Positions 1 through 8,846 of a stretch of DNA of 64,000 bases are shown here, in pieces. Under the pieces are notes generated by a model. The model searched no databases. It had not been told where the DNA came from and saw nothing but the letters and a program-made list of their open reading frames with translations. Position 1 is the stretch's first letter; every line of letters begins with the position of its first letter. The DNA is from UBA6623 sp965217195 (GTDB taxonomy: Bacteria > Acidobacteriota > Terriglobia > Bryobacterales > UBA6623). The DNA is taken from the NCBI GenBank assembly GCA_965217195.1, contig CBDCHL010000005.1, positions 1,550,001 through 1,614,000 on the forward strand, read 5' to 3'. A program made the translations under genes and the position numbers.

Positions 1-578
1 AGCCCATAAACGATCCAGGAGCCGACCGTCGGCCGGTCGGAAAACTGCCTGCCGCCCTGCATGATGAAAATCGCCGGTTCATGGTTGAAGTGTGTTGTAA
101 ACATCGAGCGGACGAGCGCGATGTCGTCGACATGCTCGGAGAGATGCGGCAGGATCTCGGAGATCTCCACCCCCGATTGACCTTGCTTGGCGAAGCGGTA
201 GGGAGAGGGCATGAAACCGCCGGCTTCGTTGATGAACTCGATATCGTTGGCCAGGTCGCGGCCCGGGGGCTGACCCTCGTACTTTGCGAGAGCCGGTTTG
301 GGATCGAACAAATCAACTTGACTCGGTCCGCCGTTCATGAAGAACTGAATGACGGATTTCGCCTTGGGCTCGAAGTGCGGTTGACGCTCTTTGAGATCGT
401 AGGCGCGGCGGCCGGCGGTCGAGGCGACTGCCGCTTGCGGGGACAAAAAGTCGCTACCCAGCAACGACGCCAGCGCCGCGCCGTGGAGCCCGTCGCCGAC
501 CCGCGAAAAGAAATCACGGCGCGACGGATTCGCACTCCGGCGTTGTGCGTTTTCTCTTTGCTTCCTTGGAGCCGGCAT
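1..578 (-). CDS. DUF1501 family secreted protein (C-terminus beyond window)
   Basis: This minus-strand gene runs off the left edge, so only about 192 N-terminal residues are visible. It starts at ATG 578 with an AGGAGAG ribosome site just upstream. Near residue 21 there is a twin-arginine-like stretch, SRRDFFSRVGDGLHGAAL, which suggests export by Tat. Next comes a conserved segment, QFFMNGGPSQVDLFDPKP, followed by HVDDIALVRSM and TTHFNHEPAIFIMQGGR, which are hallmarks of DUF1501 proteins (sulfatase/alkaline-phosphatase-like fold). The family is almost always encoded directly after a PSD1 (DUF1549/DUF1553) cytochrome gene, as here, where the gap is 28 bases. The biochemical role of the pair is not established; degradation or oxidation of complex polymers has been suggested for related Planctomycetes. 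Confidence 0.9.
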   Translation of the reverse strand, partial: MPAPRKQRENAQRRSANPSRRDFFSRVGDGLHGAALASLLGSDFLSPQAAVASTAGRRAYDLKERQPHFEPKAKSVIQFFMNGGPSQVDLFDPKPALAKYEGQPPGRDLANDIEFINEAGGFMPSPYRFAKQGQSGVEISEILPHLSEHVDDIALVRSMFTTHFNHEPAIFIMQGGRQFSDRPTVGSWIVYG

Positions 579-606
579 GATCGCTCTCCTCGTCTCAGTC
601 CCCGTC

Positions 607-3576
607 TTAATCAACGTAAAGGAACTCGGCCGAATTGAGCACCGTATGGCACAACGCCGCCAAGGCGAGCCAACGGGCCTTCATCCGTTTCGGTTCCATC
701 GGTACCTGCTCTTCCAGCCGGCGTCCCCAGGCCTTTGTCATTTCGGTTAGCGTGGAAACGCCGTCGGTCCGCTCCTCGGCGGCCGGCGGGCGGCCCAGCG
801 CCGTCAAGTAGACCCGTTCGACCAGCGCCGCCGGGTCTTCACCAACCGCATCGATAATGCGCCCGGCCATGTAGCGTGAGTTGGTGCGGAGGATCTCGCT
901 ATTCATCATCTGGAGCGCCTGGGACGCCACCGTGGACTTCGTCCTTCGCAGGCAGTTGGGCTTGAGTTGCGGCGCGTCAAATGCCTCGAACAGGGTCAAT
1001 GGTTTCGACCGTCGCTGCTGCAAATAGATGCCGCGGCGTTGCCCTTGCGGCGAATCCTTGGCGACGATTTCTCCATCGGGCTTGACGTCGATCTCGTCGG
1101 CCGGGCCGAAGGGCTTCAGATCGAGCCGCTCCGACGCTTTGAGCACCGCGTCGCGGATCGCGTCGGCGTCGAGTCGCCGCAGCGGGAACCGAGAGAGCAG
1201 AACGTTATCGAGGTCAGCCGCGTGCTTGGTCTCGTCGAACAGGGAGCTCTGACGGTAGGCGGTCGAGGTCAGGATCAGCCGATGGAGGGCCTTCAGGCTC
1301 CAGCCGCGCTCGACGAATTCCACAGCCAGCCAGTCCAGCAACTCGGGGTGCGTCGGCGCAGAACCGGTGCGGCCGAAGTTGGCCTCGCTCGGCACAATCC
1401 CGCGGTCGAAGTAATGTTGCCAAACGCGATTGACCATCACTCTCGCCGTCAAGGGGTGATTCGGCTGCACCAACCATTTCGCCAACGCCAATCGCCGTCC
1501 GCTCGACCAATCGAGCGGCTCCAGGCTGTAGGGTTCAAGGCCGACGCTGAGCACCGACGGCACACCGGGATCAACAGGTGGCCCCGGATTGCGGAATTCA
1601 CCGCGATAAAGAATGTGGACCGGGGTGGGATCCCCTCCCATGTCGAACAGCGCGCGCACTTGCGGCTTGGTGCGAAGACTCATCTTCGCCTTGACGAAAG
1701 ATTCAAGCAGTGCGAAGGCCGTCGAGGTCGAAACTTGGGTCTCTTCCCCGATGTCGGTCCCCTTCTCGGCCGCCGCGGCAAGGTCCTCGATCAGCGTTTT
1801 GCCCAAGACCTTGCGGACTTCGACCCTCACGGCCTCGGGCACCCCGGGTTCCTTTTCCTCGAGAAGTTTCTTGCGCATCGGAGCGGGCAACGCCCCCAGC
1901 TCGCCCGCCAGGCGCGCGACTTCCGCCTCGATGGGTACGTTGTGCCGCGCGGCTTCTTCCACTTCTTTCGCCGGGGCGCCCGGCAGCAGGCGGCTGTTCG
2001 TCTCGTTCCAATCCGCGTCAGGTCCGATGTCGGCTTCGTTCGGGGAGAGCCAATCATAGGGGTCGTAGGCGCTTCGCAGGATGGCGCTCAGCCGGTAATA
2101 GTCGCGTTGCGGGATGGGGTCGTATTTGTGGTCGTGGCAGCGGGCGCAACCGATGGTCAGACCCATGACCGTTGAGGTCAAGATCTGGAGCTGGTCCGCT
2201 ACGACAATGAGCCGCTCGGTAACGAAGCCCTGCGAGACGCTGTAGGTGCCGTCGGGCCCCATTCGCAGGAACCCGGTGGCTGTGAGCTTTTCGCTGTCCT
2301 CGCGCTCGAGCGGCAGCGGCTTTTCCTTGTAGTTGAACAATTCATCACCGGCGATCTGTTCGACCAGGAAGCGGTCGTAGGGCTTGTCGGCGTTGAGGGC
2401 TCGAATGACCCAATCGCGATAGCGCCAAGCGTGGGGGCGAACCGCGTCGAAGTCCACTTGGCCTTCCGAGTCGGCGTAGCCCGCCGCGTCAAGCCAGCGT
2501 CTTCCCCAGTGTTCCCCGTAGCGCGGCGATTCGAGCAGACGATCGACAAGCCGCTCATAGCTGTCGGGGCTCTCGTCCTCCAAGTAGGCCTCCACTTCTT
2601 CGGGCGAAGGAGGCAGCCCGGTCACATCGAAGTAGGCTCGCCGCATCAGCGTCAACCGCTCGGCATCGGGTGAAAAGGTCAGGCCCTTTTCCTCCAGCTT
2701 TGCCAGCAAGAAGGCGTCGACCGGTTGGCGAACGCGATCACGATCCCGTACGTCGGGCGGCGACGGCCGCCGCGGCGGTTGGAAAGACCAGAAGCCGCGG
2801 TCTTCGTCGCTGACCATCGGGTCGGAAGCGGGGTCGACCGCGGCCGCCTCTTCGTCGTCCCAAGGCGCGCCCTCGCTGATCCAGCGCCGCAGCTTTTCGA
2901 GTTCCCCCGAGGTGACCGGGCGATAGGAAAGCCGCGCTTGATGCTCCTCGGGAGGCATCTCCTCGGCGGTGATGCGCTTGATCATCAGGCTTCCGTCGGG
3001 ATCGCCGGGTACGATAGCCGGTCCCGAGGCGCCGCCCTTCAGCGCCGACGCGCGCGTGCGCAGATCGAGGCCGCCTTCCTGCCGGCGGCGCCCGTGGCAC
3101 AGCAGGCACTTGATGTTGATCGTGGTGACGAGGATCTCGCGCGGGTTGACCTGCTCATGCGCGCCGCCGCCCGCCGACGCCGCGTCTTCGCCTTCGAGAA
3201 GAGCGCCGGTTTCGATCCAACGGCGAATGAGCTCAACCTCGTCGGGCGCCAATTTCTTGTCGCCCATGGGCATCGCGCCGGAAGCGGTCTTCTGCAACAA
3301 CAAGCTTTCCACCGGGGTTCCCGGAACCAGTGCCGGCCCGGATTTTCCTCCGGCAAGCAGAGCCTCGCGGGTTCGCACGTCGAGCTCGGCTTGCGGCGAA
3401 CTCTCACCGTGGCAGACGACGCAATTCTCGATCAGAATCGGCGCGATGTCGGGTTCGAAGCGGGGCGCCGAGGGGGCTTGGGCGGCGAGATACGCTGGAG
3501 CAATTAACAAAACCGCCGCGCACACGTTGCGGAACAATTCGAAACCGCCGGTCGGAAAACGCGGGTCGGCGCACAT
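607..3576 (-). CDS. PSD1-type cytochrome protein (DUF1549/DUF1553)
   Basis: A secreted protein of 989 residues. I chose ATG 3576 because a signal peptide (FRNVCAAVLLIAPAYLAAQA) follows directly and GGGAG precedes it; the open frame extends further upstream without signal. Two c-type haem sites are visible, CVVCH at residues 52-56 and CLLCH at 157-161, each followed by a methionine motif (AMPMG, EEMPPE) that could be the axial ligand. This gives two PSCyt1-like domains. After that come the DUF1549 part, ending with GCARCHDHKYDPI, and the C-terminal DUF1553 part with NRVWQHYFDRGIV and GRTGSAPTHPELLDWLA. The usual family layout has one cytochrome domain, so the duplicated domain is mildly unusual. 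It forms an operon with the downstream DUF1501 gene. Substrate unknown. Confidence 0.93.
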   Translation of the reverse strand: MCADPRFPTGGFELFRNVCAAVLLIAPAYLAAQAPSAPRFEPDIAPILIENCVVCHGESSPQAELDVRTREALLAGGKSGPALVPGTPVESLLLQKTASGAMPMGDKKLAPDEVELIRRWIETGALLEGEDAASAGGGAHEQVNPREILVTTINIKCLLCHGRRRQEGGLDLRTRASALKGGASGPAIVPGDPDGSLMIKRITAEEMPPEEHQARLSYRPVTSGELEKLRRWISEGAPWDDEEAAAVDPASDPMVSDEDRGFWSFQPPRRPSPPDVRDRDRVRQPVDAFLLAKLEEKGLTFSPDAERLTLMRRAYFDVTGLPPSPEEVEAYLEDESPDSYERLVDRLLESPRYGEHWGRRWLDAAGYADSEGQVDFDAVRPHAWRYRDWVIRALNADKPYDRFLVEQIAGDELFNYKEKPLPLEREDSEKLTATGFLRMGPDGTYSVSQGFVTERLIVVADQLQILTSTVMGLTIGCARCHDHKYDPIPQRDYYRLSAILRSAYDPYDWLSPNEADIGPDADWNETNSRLLPGAPAKEVEEAARHNVPIEAEVARLAGELGALPAPMRKKLLEEKEPGVPEAVRVEVRKVLGKTLIEDLAAAAEKGTDIGEETQVSTSTAFALLESFVKAKMSLRTKPQVRALFDMGGDPTPVHILYRGEFRNPGPPVDPGVPSVLSVGLEPYSLEPLDWSSGRRLALAKWLVQPNHPLTARVMVNRVWQHYFDRGIVPSEANFGRTGSAPTHPELLDWLAVEFVERGWSLKALHRLILTSTAYRQSSLFDETKHAADLDNVLLSRFPLRRLDADAIRDAVLKASERLDLKPFGPADEIDVKPDGEIVAKDSPQGQRRGIYLQQRRSKPLTLFEAFDAPQLKPNCLRRTKSTVASQALQMMNSEILRTNSRYMAGRIIDAVGEDPAALVERVYLTALGRPPAAEERTDGVSTLTEMTKAWGRRLEEQVPMEPKRMKARWLALAALCHTVLNSAEFLYVD

Positions 3577-3770
3577 GACACGGCTCCCGGAAAGCGAGAA
3601 CTTCTCCAGCTGAATTCTATCACAAAACAGAATCGCCCAACGTGCTGAACACGCCTCGTCGCGGCACAATGCCGACCGGGGTCGGCAGCTCGACTGACGT
3701 GAACGAAAACGATCAAGAAAAGGGTCGCCGGGCCGCCTACCGCAATCCGTGCGCATCGAAATCGCGATGC

Positions 3771-3884
3771 AAGTCGGCTCGTGGGGTTGAATACATGCGT
3801 GTCGCTCACGGCCAGGTTGTTGAACATCTCCACCTCGCGGCCCGGGAAAGACTGCGGCGACGTTCGAATGTTGTCCGCGAAAGA
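3771..3884 (-). pseudogene. TonB-receptor-like (Oar type) fragment
   Basis: About 38 codons on the minus strand read FADNIRTSPQSFPGREVE then MFNNLAVSDTHVFNPTSRL, which resembles the middle of Oar-like TonB-dependent receptors with carboxypeptidase-regulatory domains that are abundant in Acidobacteriota (pattern: 'N-L-A-V-S-D-T-H-V-F-x-P-T'). Nothing on either side in this frame continues the family. Its upstream edge lies within three bases of an oppositely oriented TPR fragment, which implies a rearrangement joint. The identification rests on a short motif and is tentative. Confidence 0.35.
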
Positions 3885-3886
3885 CC

Positions 3887-4102
3887 AGCGAGCGCTCGGA
3901 AAAGCGCTATGCATCAGCCGAGGAACTTCTCGAGAAAGCCGTCCGTCTTGCTCCGTCGATGCGCGAAGCTTACTATTCCTTCGGACTCGCTCTGATCCGG
4001 AACGGTAAAGCCGAAAGAGGTCGTGCCGTCCTCGCCCGCCATCGCCGTCGCCAAACGATAAGGGATTCCCAGGTGCGATCCGGCGGCATGGCGCCCCCGT
4101 AG
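3887..4102 (+). pseudogene. TPR-repeat gene 3' fragment
   Basis: Read in the frame starting at 3887, the plus strand gives SAEELLEKAVRLAPSMREAY then YSFGLALIRNGKAERGRAVL, a good tetratricopeptide repeat, and ends at TAG 4100-4102. There is no start codon, ribosome site or continuing domain upstream. The frame goes straight back into the minus-strand receptor-like fragment, so this is a stranded gene end. TPR proteins of this kind are common in the phylum. No function can be assigned to the remnant. Confidence 0.4.
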
Positions 4103-4264
4103 GCCCCTCCTCTCTGTCACATCCGCTGCCCGACTGACCGGCATCCCGGCCGGGCCTCACGAAGACACCACGCTCTTTGTTCTCATCGTCGCCGTGAACA
4201 TCGGAGAGCGCGTTTCAATAACGAGACGCCGTGGTTTGTACTGACAGATGATACCTGGTGATAA

Positions 4265-5040
4265 GTGCGTCCAGCGAAGGCTGGCATGTTCAGTGGGAGG
4301 CAGTCCCACCGGGGTAAGAGTCAGAGCCCCGTAGCTTGAGTTGCATCGGTGGAGGAAACGAAGCCGATGAAGCCAATCGACAAAGCCATCCTTGGGATGG
4401 TGAGCGAGTCACCGGGCCGTAACGGAAGTGAACCCACAGGTGGCCTCGAAAAGCTAAAACCCCGGAGGCCGAGCCCCCTTATCACGGGCGAAGGCAGCAT
4501 GACTTGGCGCAAACTGACTGCGGCGCCAGGTCACTCCGGCGGGGTGGTAGGGACAGCACGGTGACAAGGGCATGCTAAGCAACTGGAGAAGCCCTCCTCG
4601 TCCCGTCGCGAAATCGACGGAGCACGAAAGCCGTATAACTGGCGACAACCAGGAAGTCGGTGGAAGGCGAGAGGGTGGCGGCTAGGTTCGTAGTAGCGGT
4701 GAAGCGGGGTAACGCCTGCGGAGCGATGGGACCTTGCTGCACGTGAAGTCTTGGTCAACAACAGTGAGGCAGGGACGAATGATAAAAGCGTCCAGCAGTC
4801 TGCAGGATCTGCGATCAGGACTATACGGCAAGAGGAAGGCTGAATGGCCTTGGCGTCGTGCCAAGGCTTCGGATGGAAGGGGTGGAGTAGTCGATGGTGG
4901 GAGCGGACACCTGAATCTGGGTGACGGCTCCAGGGCCATCGTCGAAAGCAACTCCAACCGGATAGGTCTCATAAATCTTGTCGCGAAGTGTGCAGGAGCG
5001 CGTAGTGCGGGAAATCCGCACGCTGCGTGCGAGGTGGCGG
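4265..5040 (+). mobile_element. Degenerate group II intron, ORF mostly deleted
   Basis: The left end has the group II consensus GTGCG at 4265-4269 after TGATAA. The following 500 bases have the look of domain I-III ribozyme sequence, with no coding frame and many short GC stems. At 4779 a reading frame begins with MIKASSSLQDLRSGLYGKRK, which matches the start of intron-encoded reverse transcriptases (LQDLRRRIY type), but the RT motifs are missing. Domain V appears intact at 4996-5030: GAGCGCG, a bulge, then the hairpin GTGCGG-GAAA-TCCGCAC and the closing strand GCGTGC. The expected RT/maturase of roughly 400 codons is therefore deleted. I could not place domain VI or the 3' splice site, so the right end is approximate. 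Confidence 0.6.
4996..5030 (+). ncRNA. Group II intron domain V hairpin
   Basis: The 35-base segment folds as a lower stem (GCGCG with CGTGC, one G-U pair), an internal bulge, and an upper stem GTGCGG/CCGCAC closed by a GAAA tetraloop. This is the catalytic core fold of group II introns and the most conserved part of the element. It supports calling the surrounding sequence an intron although the reverse transcriptase is gone. Confidence 0.6.
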
Positions 5041-5367
5041 GAGCTGGAGACGGAGCTACGGACACGGCTAAACGGGCACGAAGGGGGAAACCCCGGATAC
5101 AGCCAAGCCGGCGTCCTGACGGGCCACCGCGCCAGTTCTCGACCCTACCAAGCCATGTCACAAACAGAGAGACTTTCTTCGCCCAGGCCGTTGCGTAGGC
5201 TCGGTTTCTGGATCCGTCGGGGGCGCTGAGCACGCTCAGGCGCTGGATTGTTCATGCGAACCGGATATCACAACAGCTATCGGCTGAAGAGCCGTATATA
5301 GCTTGTTTCGTGGGAGTTAGTCCTACTCGCAGTCCTCGAACTCGGAGAACCAGTCTGGACCAGGCAT
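5041..5367. other. Non-coding stretch between intron and kinase relic
   Basis: Here I see no credible gene in any frame. It may contain the unrecognised 3' end of the group II intron (a short hairpin AGGGGGAAACCCC lies near 5077) and decayed exon sequence. It ends against the last codons of a dead kinase gene on the minus strand. Confidence 0.4.
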
Positions 5368-5505
5368 CTAAAGTACGAGCCGTTCCAGCTCGTCGAACCA
5401 GTTCACGACGACGTTGATGAGCATACTTTCGGCTCCCACTCCTTTCACTATCATGAACCGCCGGCCATCCCGAGAAACATCGTAGTTGCGGACCGGAACC
5501 GTAGC
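5368..5505 (-). pseudogene. Ser/Thr kinase with TolB-like propeller: C-terminal fragment
   Basis: Minus-strand codons ending at TAG 5368-5370 read NYDVSRDGRRFMIVKG, then NVVVNWFDELERLVL. This is the very characteristic last segment of Acidobacteria eukaryotic-type Ser/Thr kinases with a PD40/TolB-like beta-propeller (consensus 'YDVSPDGQRFLM...INVVVNWFEELKRLV'). Upstream, the frame is closed by TGA at 5506-5508 and nothing of the propeller remains. A matching kinase N-terminus lies on the same strand at 9419-9503, so the two look like the ends of one gene whose middle was replaced by the MbnP/MbnH block. Confidence 0.65.
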
Positions 5506-5561
5506 TCACACGTAGTCACCCCGCAAACAGCAGCTGCGGCCTCAGCGTAACCGATGACTGA

Positions 5562-6299
5562 TCACCGCTGATGCGGTACCAGCGAAATCATCGACGCGTA
5601 GTTGTTCGCGAGCAGACCGGCATCCACCCGGTCGAACTTGACGTTGGATAGCGCCTGCATATCAACGGTCTGATTCCCCGCAAACAGCGTCATCAGGTCT
5701 ACTCTGAATGCGAGCCCCTCCGGTGACCACACCAGCGCGGGCTCCGGCAGATCGAACTGCAACGTCCTGCGGTTCTCGCTGAAGCCAACGTGATATACCA
5801 GCGGACGAAGCCCGCCGTCGGCCAGCAGGGATCCTTCAAACAAGACGAACTTGTAGCCGACTTCCCAATTCCAGGCCATGCGGCCGTTCGGGTCCAGATC
5901 GCCGGTCGGTGCGATCGATTCGTTTGCCTTCTGGTCAAGGCCGATGGACAGGATCACCCTGGAGTAGGTATCGCGAGGCACCGCCTCGATAAGGATTTCG
6001 TACGTGTTCGACGCGTTGTCGAAGCGTGCGAGATGATAGCTGTCCGGCACGCTGTAGGCACCGGCGGCGCCAACCAATTGGATATTGCTCAGATACATCA
6101 GGAAATCACGCACGCCGAACACGCCCTTACCGCCGGGGTTGGCATACAAGGGCTCGTTGAACACCAGTGCCTTGTCCCCTACCACCGCGGTGAAGCGCAA
6201 GTGGATCCTCCCCGGTTGCTGGGACCAGTAAGTAAACACGGCGACCGCCAGTCCAAGTGCAGTCGCTACCACCAGCACGACTGTCAGTTTTCTAGTCAT
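5562..6299 (-). CDS. MbnP-like copper-associated protein
   Basis: A predicted exported or membrane-anchored protein of 245 residues. ATG 6299 overlaps the end of the upstream di-haem gene by eight bases, so translation is probably coupled. Residues 4-25 form one hydrophobic segment. The mature part begins IHLRFTAVVGDKALVFNEPL and continues with FGVRDFLMYLSNIQLV, YHLARFD, and a tryptophan-rich MAWNWEVGYKFVLFEG, which matches the MbnP family (copper-binding partner protein first seen beside methanobactin genes). In characterised cases the MauG-like partner MbnH oxidises a tryptophan of MbnP to kynurenine, creating a Cu(I) site. The same pairing occurs here without methanobactin synthesis genes. 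The actual tryptophan target and metal are inferred. Confidence 0.8.
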   Translation of the reverse strand: MTRKLTVVLVVATALGLAVAVFTYWSQQPGRIHLRFTAVVGDKALVFNEPLYANPGGKGVFGVRDFLMYLSNIQLVGAAGAYSVPDSYHLARFDNASNTYEILIEAVPRDTYSRVILSIGLDQKANESIAPTGDLDPNGRMAWNWEVGYKFVLFEGSLLADGGLRPLVYHVGFSENRRTLQFDLPEPALVWSPEGLAFRVDLMTLFAGNQTVDMQALSNVKFDRVDAGLLANNYASMISLVPHQR

Positions 6300-7428
6300 T
6301 CGACGCACCGCGCTGCATGAACGGGTCCGAAAACTGTTCCGCACCAATGAAGTGCTCGTCCGTCAGCGTATGCAGGAATGCGATCACTTCGCGCTTCTCG
6401 TCCTCGCTCAGGTGCAGGCTGGCTTTGGTCGCGACGTCGTGTACCTGCCGATTGTCCGCCTCCAAGATCAGGGGGCTAAGTGTGCTGCTGACGGTTACGC
6501 CTTGGTTGTAGTGATCCAGTACCTGTTCAAGCGTCGCGAATCTTCCGTCATGCATATAGGGTGCCGTCAATGCGATATTTCTCAGCGTGGGGGCCTTGAA
6601 TTTGCCCTTGTCACTGGGCTCGCCGGTCACTTCCTGCAGGCCTGGTTGCATGCTCGCCTCCCCATCCAGTCCGTTGTTGGAGAATCCATCGTAGAGTGTA
6701 TTGAATCCGCTGGTGAGGAACTGGCTGTGGCAGTCAATGCAATTTGCGCCCCGCAGGCTGACCTTGACATCGGGGTGCGCCATGAACAGTTTTCTGCCTC
6801 TTTCCTCGTCGCTGCTCAACTTGATTTCGCCACGCAGGAACCTGTCGTACCTGGAATCGGCGGAGACCAGTGTGCGCTCGAAACTGGCGATGGCCTTCGC
6901 AATATTTTCCGGAGAAATTCGGCCGTAGGCCCGTCCGAACAAGGCTGGATAAGCATCGTCCGCTGACAGTTCCTCGATCAATTCATCAAGACCCTGGTTC
7001 ATTTCATCGGGATTCTGTATCGGCATCAGAGCTTGCTGTTCGAGGGAACCCGCGCGGCCGTTCCAGAAGAAGTGCTGCGGTCCCCACATTAGATTTGCGA
7101 GGCTCATGCTGTTGAACGCGAGGGGCTTTCCCGAGACACCGACCGCACCCACCTTGCCGTCGGTGAAGGCCAGGTGCTGCATATGACAGGTCGAACAGGA
7201 TACCGTGTTGTTACCTGAAAGCCGGGGATCATAGAACAGCATCCGGCCCAACTGCACACCCTCTTCCGTAAGGGTATTGTCCTCGGGCACCCGGAAGTGC
7301 CCGTAAACGAAGGGTGCAGAAAAGTTCCGGATCGGTGTCGCATCCGGAGCGGAGCGCAAAAGCAACCAGCACGTCGCCGCAGCCAGTACTACGCCAGGGA
7401 GTGCATATATGCCACGCGGCCTGATCAT
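6292..7428 (-). CDS. MbnH-like di-haem cytochrome c peroxidase (MauG family)
   Basis: A protein of 378 residues. An N-terminal hydrophobic segment (ALPGVVLAAATCWLLL) anchors or exports it. Two haem c sites are visible, CSTCH at 78-82 and CIDCH at 230-234, with the family signatures GRMLFYDPRLSGNNTVSC, ALMPIQNP, ASFERTLVSADSRYDRFLRG and FKAPTLRNIALTAPYMHDG. I chose ATG 7428 because the membrane segment follows directly; the frame stays open to a TTG at 7524 that overlaps the preceding gene, so the start is not certain. MauG/MbnH enzymes form bis-Fe(IV) states and modify tryptophans in a partner protein. The partner is most likely the MbnP-like product encoded immediately downstream. Confidence 0.88.
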   Translation of the reverse strand: MIRPRGIYALPGVVLAAATCWLLLRSAPDATPIRNFSAPFVYGHFRVPEDNTLTEEGVQLGRMLFYDPRLSGNNTVSCSTCHMQHLAFTDGKVGAVGVSGKPLAFNSMSLANLMWGPQHFFWNGRAGSLEQQALMPIQNPDEMNQGLDELIEELSADDAYPALFGRAYGRISPENIAKAIASFERTLVSADSRYDRFLRGEIKLSSDEERGRKLFMAHPDVKVSLRGANCIDCHSQFLTSGFNTLYDGFSNNGLDGEASMQPGLQEVTGEPSDKGKFKAPTLRNIALTAPYMHDGRFATLEQVLDHYNQGVTVSSTLSPLILEADNRQVHDVATKASLHLSEDEKREVIAFLHTLTDEHFIGAEQFSDPFMQRGASND

Positions 7429-7520
7429 GGAGCCACAACCGCCACGCGCCAGCTGCGCAGGCCCAGTTGCTGAAGCACCCTGTTTACCGCAGCCGGGCGC
7501 CGCTGCGTGCCCCTCCACCG

Positions 7521-8846
7521 TCAATGGTGGTGCACGAATCCGGATCCAAACAACCCGTCGATATTTTCGATCCCCTTTTTGTAACGCGCCTTGAAGTCGA
7601 TGGACGCCAGGCGCTCACCGGTACCCAGATCATGAACGGTGACCGTGTGCGCATTGACCTTGGCGATGAAGTCGATATCCGTTGGGTCATTGTCCGCGGC
7701 GTTTCCCAGATTGAGCAGGTTATTCTGCACCGCAATCACTTTCCGCCCCGATCGTGTGGAATAGAAAATCATGTGATGCGATCCTGCGTCGGCGACAATA
7801 TCCGGGCCCGATGACACCAGATCCGGCAGCTTCGACAACTCATAGCGCTTGACTACGCCGGGCAGGGCATGGCTCACAAACAATTCGGTTTCGTTACCGT
7901 AGAACTCAAGCGGCACGCCGGTGCCGTTTGTTGCACCGTCATAGAGCTTTTCGGGCGTGCCGAAGGATTTGTCTGCCTGGTTGAAGGGGATCGTCCAGGT
8001 TTCGAATCCGAACATCGTGTTCACCAGCACCGCAGGGTTCACATCCTGCACGATACCCGGCCGCACGAACAGGACCTCGACCGGCGATGAAGGAAATCCG
8101 ACCGGCTTGGCATCCTCGACGACAATGTTCTGAATGGGCGTGAAGGTGTTCAGGTCAATGACCGTGATGCTGTCGCCCACGCCGGTTGCCAGGTCGGGGT
8201 GAATGGTGGATGCGATCACCATGCGGTCACCGAAGGCGGAGATGCCATGGGGGTACATTATGAAAGGCTGGCCATCGGCCACCTGACTCTTGCGTGCCTC
8301 GATGATCTTCACAACCGCATTGCTTTGCGGGTCGAACACACCGAGCGACCCGCCGTCGCTCTGCTCCACGCCGGTGCCGCCCATGAACGTGACGAACATG
8401 TACTCGGTACCCTTGACCGTGTGCCACATGATGTCTTCACCAACCTGCTGCCCTCGCGTGTCCAGGCAATTGACCCCATTGATCTGGGCCGCACCGGAGG
8501 CGTTACGAGAGAGGCCGATTTCAGCGAGACTGCACTTGGGATCCAGGCCCGTGGCATACAGGCGACCGGTCGGGCTGTAATACACGTGATGCAGCGGGCG
8601 CTGCATATTGGGAATTTCGAACTCGTTCAGAATGGCCCCGAAATTGTCCGCTTCCGGGTCCATCTCGACGATGGCAACAGTGTGCTGCGTACCCAGGGTC
8701 GGCAGGCCCCTGAGCAAAACGACGGCCTGGGCCTCCTCGCCGACCTGGTCAGCCGGCGGCGCCTTAGTTTCAGGTTCCTTCGCACACCCTGACAGACCCG
8801 CCGCAACGGCGGCACACAGCATGAACCGCGTCATGATACTTCGCAT
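7521..8846 (-). CDS. Propeller lipoprotein, SBP56/methanethiol-oxidase-like
   Basis: A lipoprotein of 441 residues: a short signal ends in the lipobox LSGC (Cys about residue 21). The start ATG 8846 has GAGGG upstream. The body is built of propeller-like blades with conserved features such as RPLHHVYYSPTGRLYATG, FIMYPHGISAFGDRMVIAST and DAGSHHMIFYSTRSGRKVIA. The paired His, the PHG motif and overall length recall selenium-binding-protein-56/methanethiol oxidase, a copper enzyme whose gene in known bacteria is accompanied by SCO and MauG-like genes. The protein ends in SGFVHHH, a possible metal-binding tail. It is the first gene of a three-gene block. Assignment to methanethiol oxidation is a hypothesis; a generic surface propeller is the alternative. 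Confidence 0.6.
   Translation of the reverse strand: MRSIMTRFMLCAAVAAGLSGCAKEPETKAPPADQVGEEAQAVVLLRGLPTLGTQHTVAIVEMDPEADNFGAILNEFEIPNMQRPLHHVYYSPTGRLYATGLDPKCSLAEIGLSRNASGAAQINGVNCLDTRGQQVGEDIMWHTVKGTEYMFVTFMGGTGVEQSDGGSLGVFDPQSNAVVKIIEARKSQVADGQPFIMYPHGISAFGDRMVIASTIHPDLATGVGDSITVIDLNTFTPIQNIVVEDAKPVGFPSSPVEVLFVRPGIVQDVNPAVLVNTMFGFETWTIPFNQADKSFGTPEKLYDGATNGTGVPLEFYGNETELFVSHALPGVVKRYELSKLPDLVSSGPDIVADAGSHHMIFYSTRSGRKVIAVQNNLLNLGNAADNDPTDIDFIAKVNAHTVTVHDLGTGERLASIDFKARYKKGIENIDGLFGSGFVHHH

Noticed and set aside
967..2175. A 402-codon plus-strand frame opposite the PSD1 gene.
   Set aside because: It lies entirely antisense to a well supported gene and shows no domain.
3504..4160. A 218-codon minus-strand frame overlapping the PSD1 start.
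   Set aside because: It is a patchwork of the receptor-like fragment and non-coding sequence, with no ribosome site and a poor amino acid make-up.
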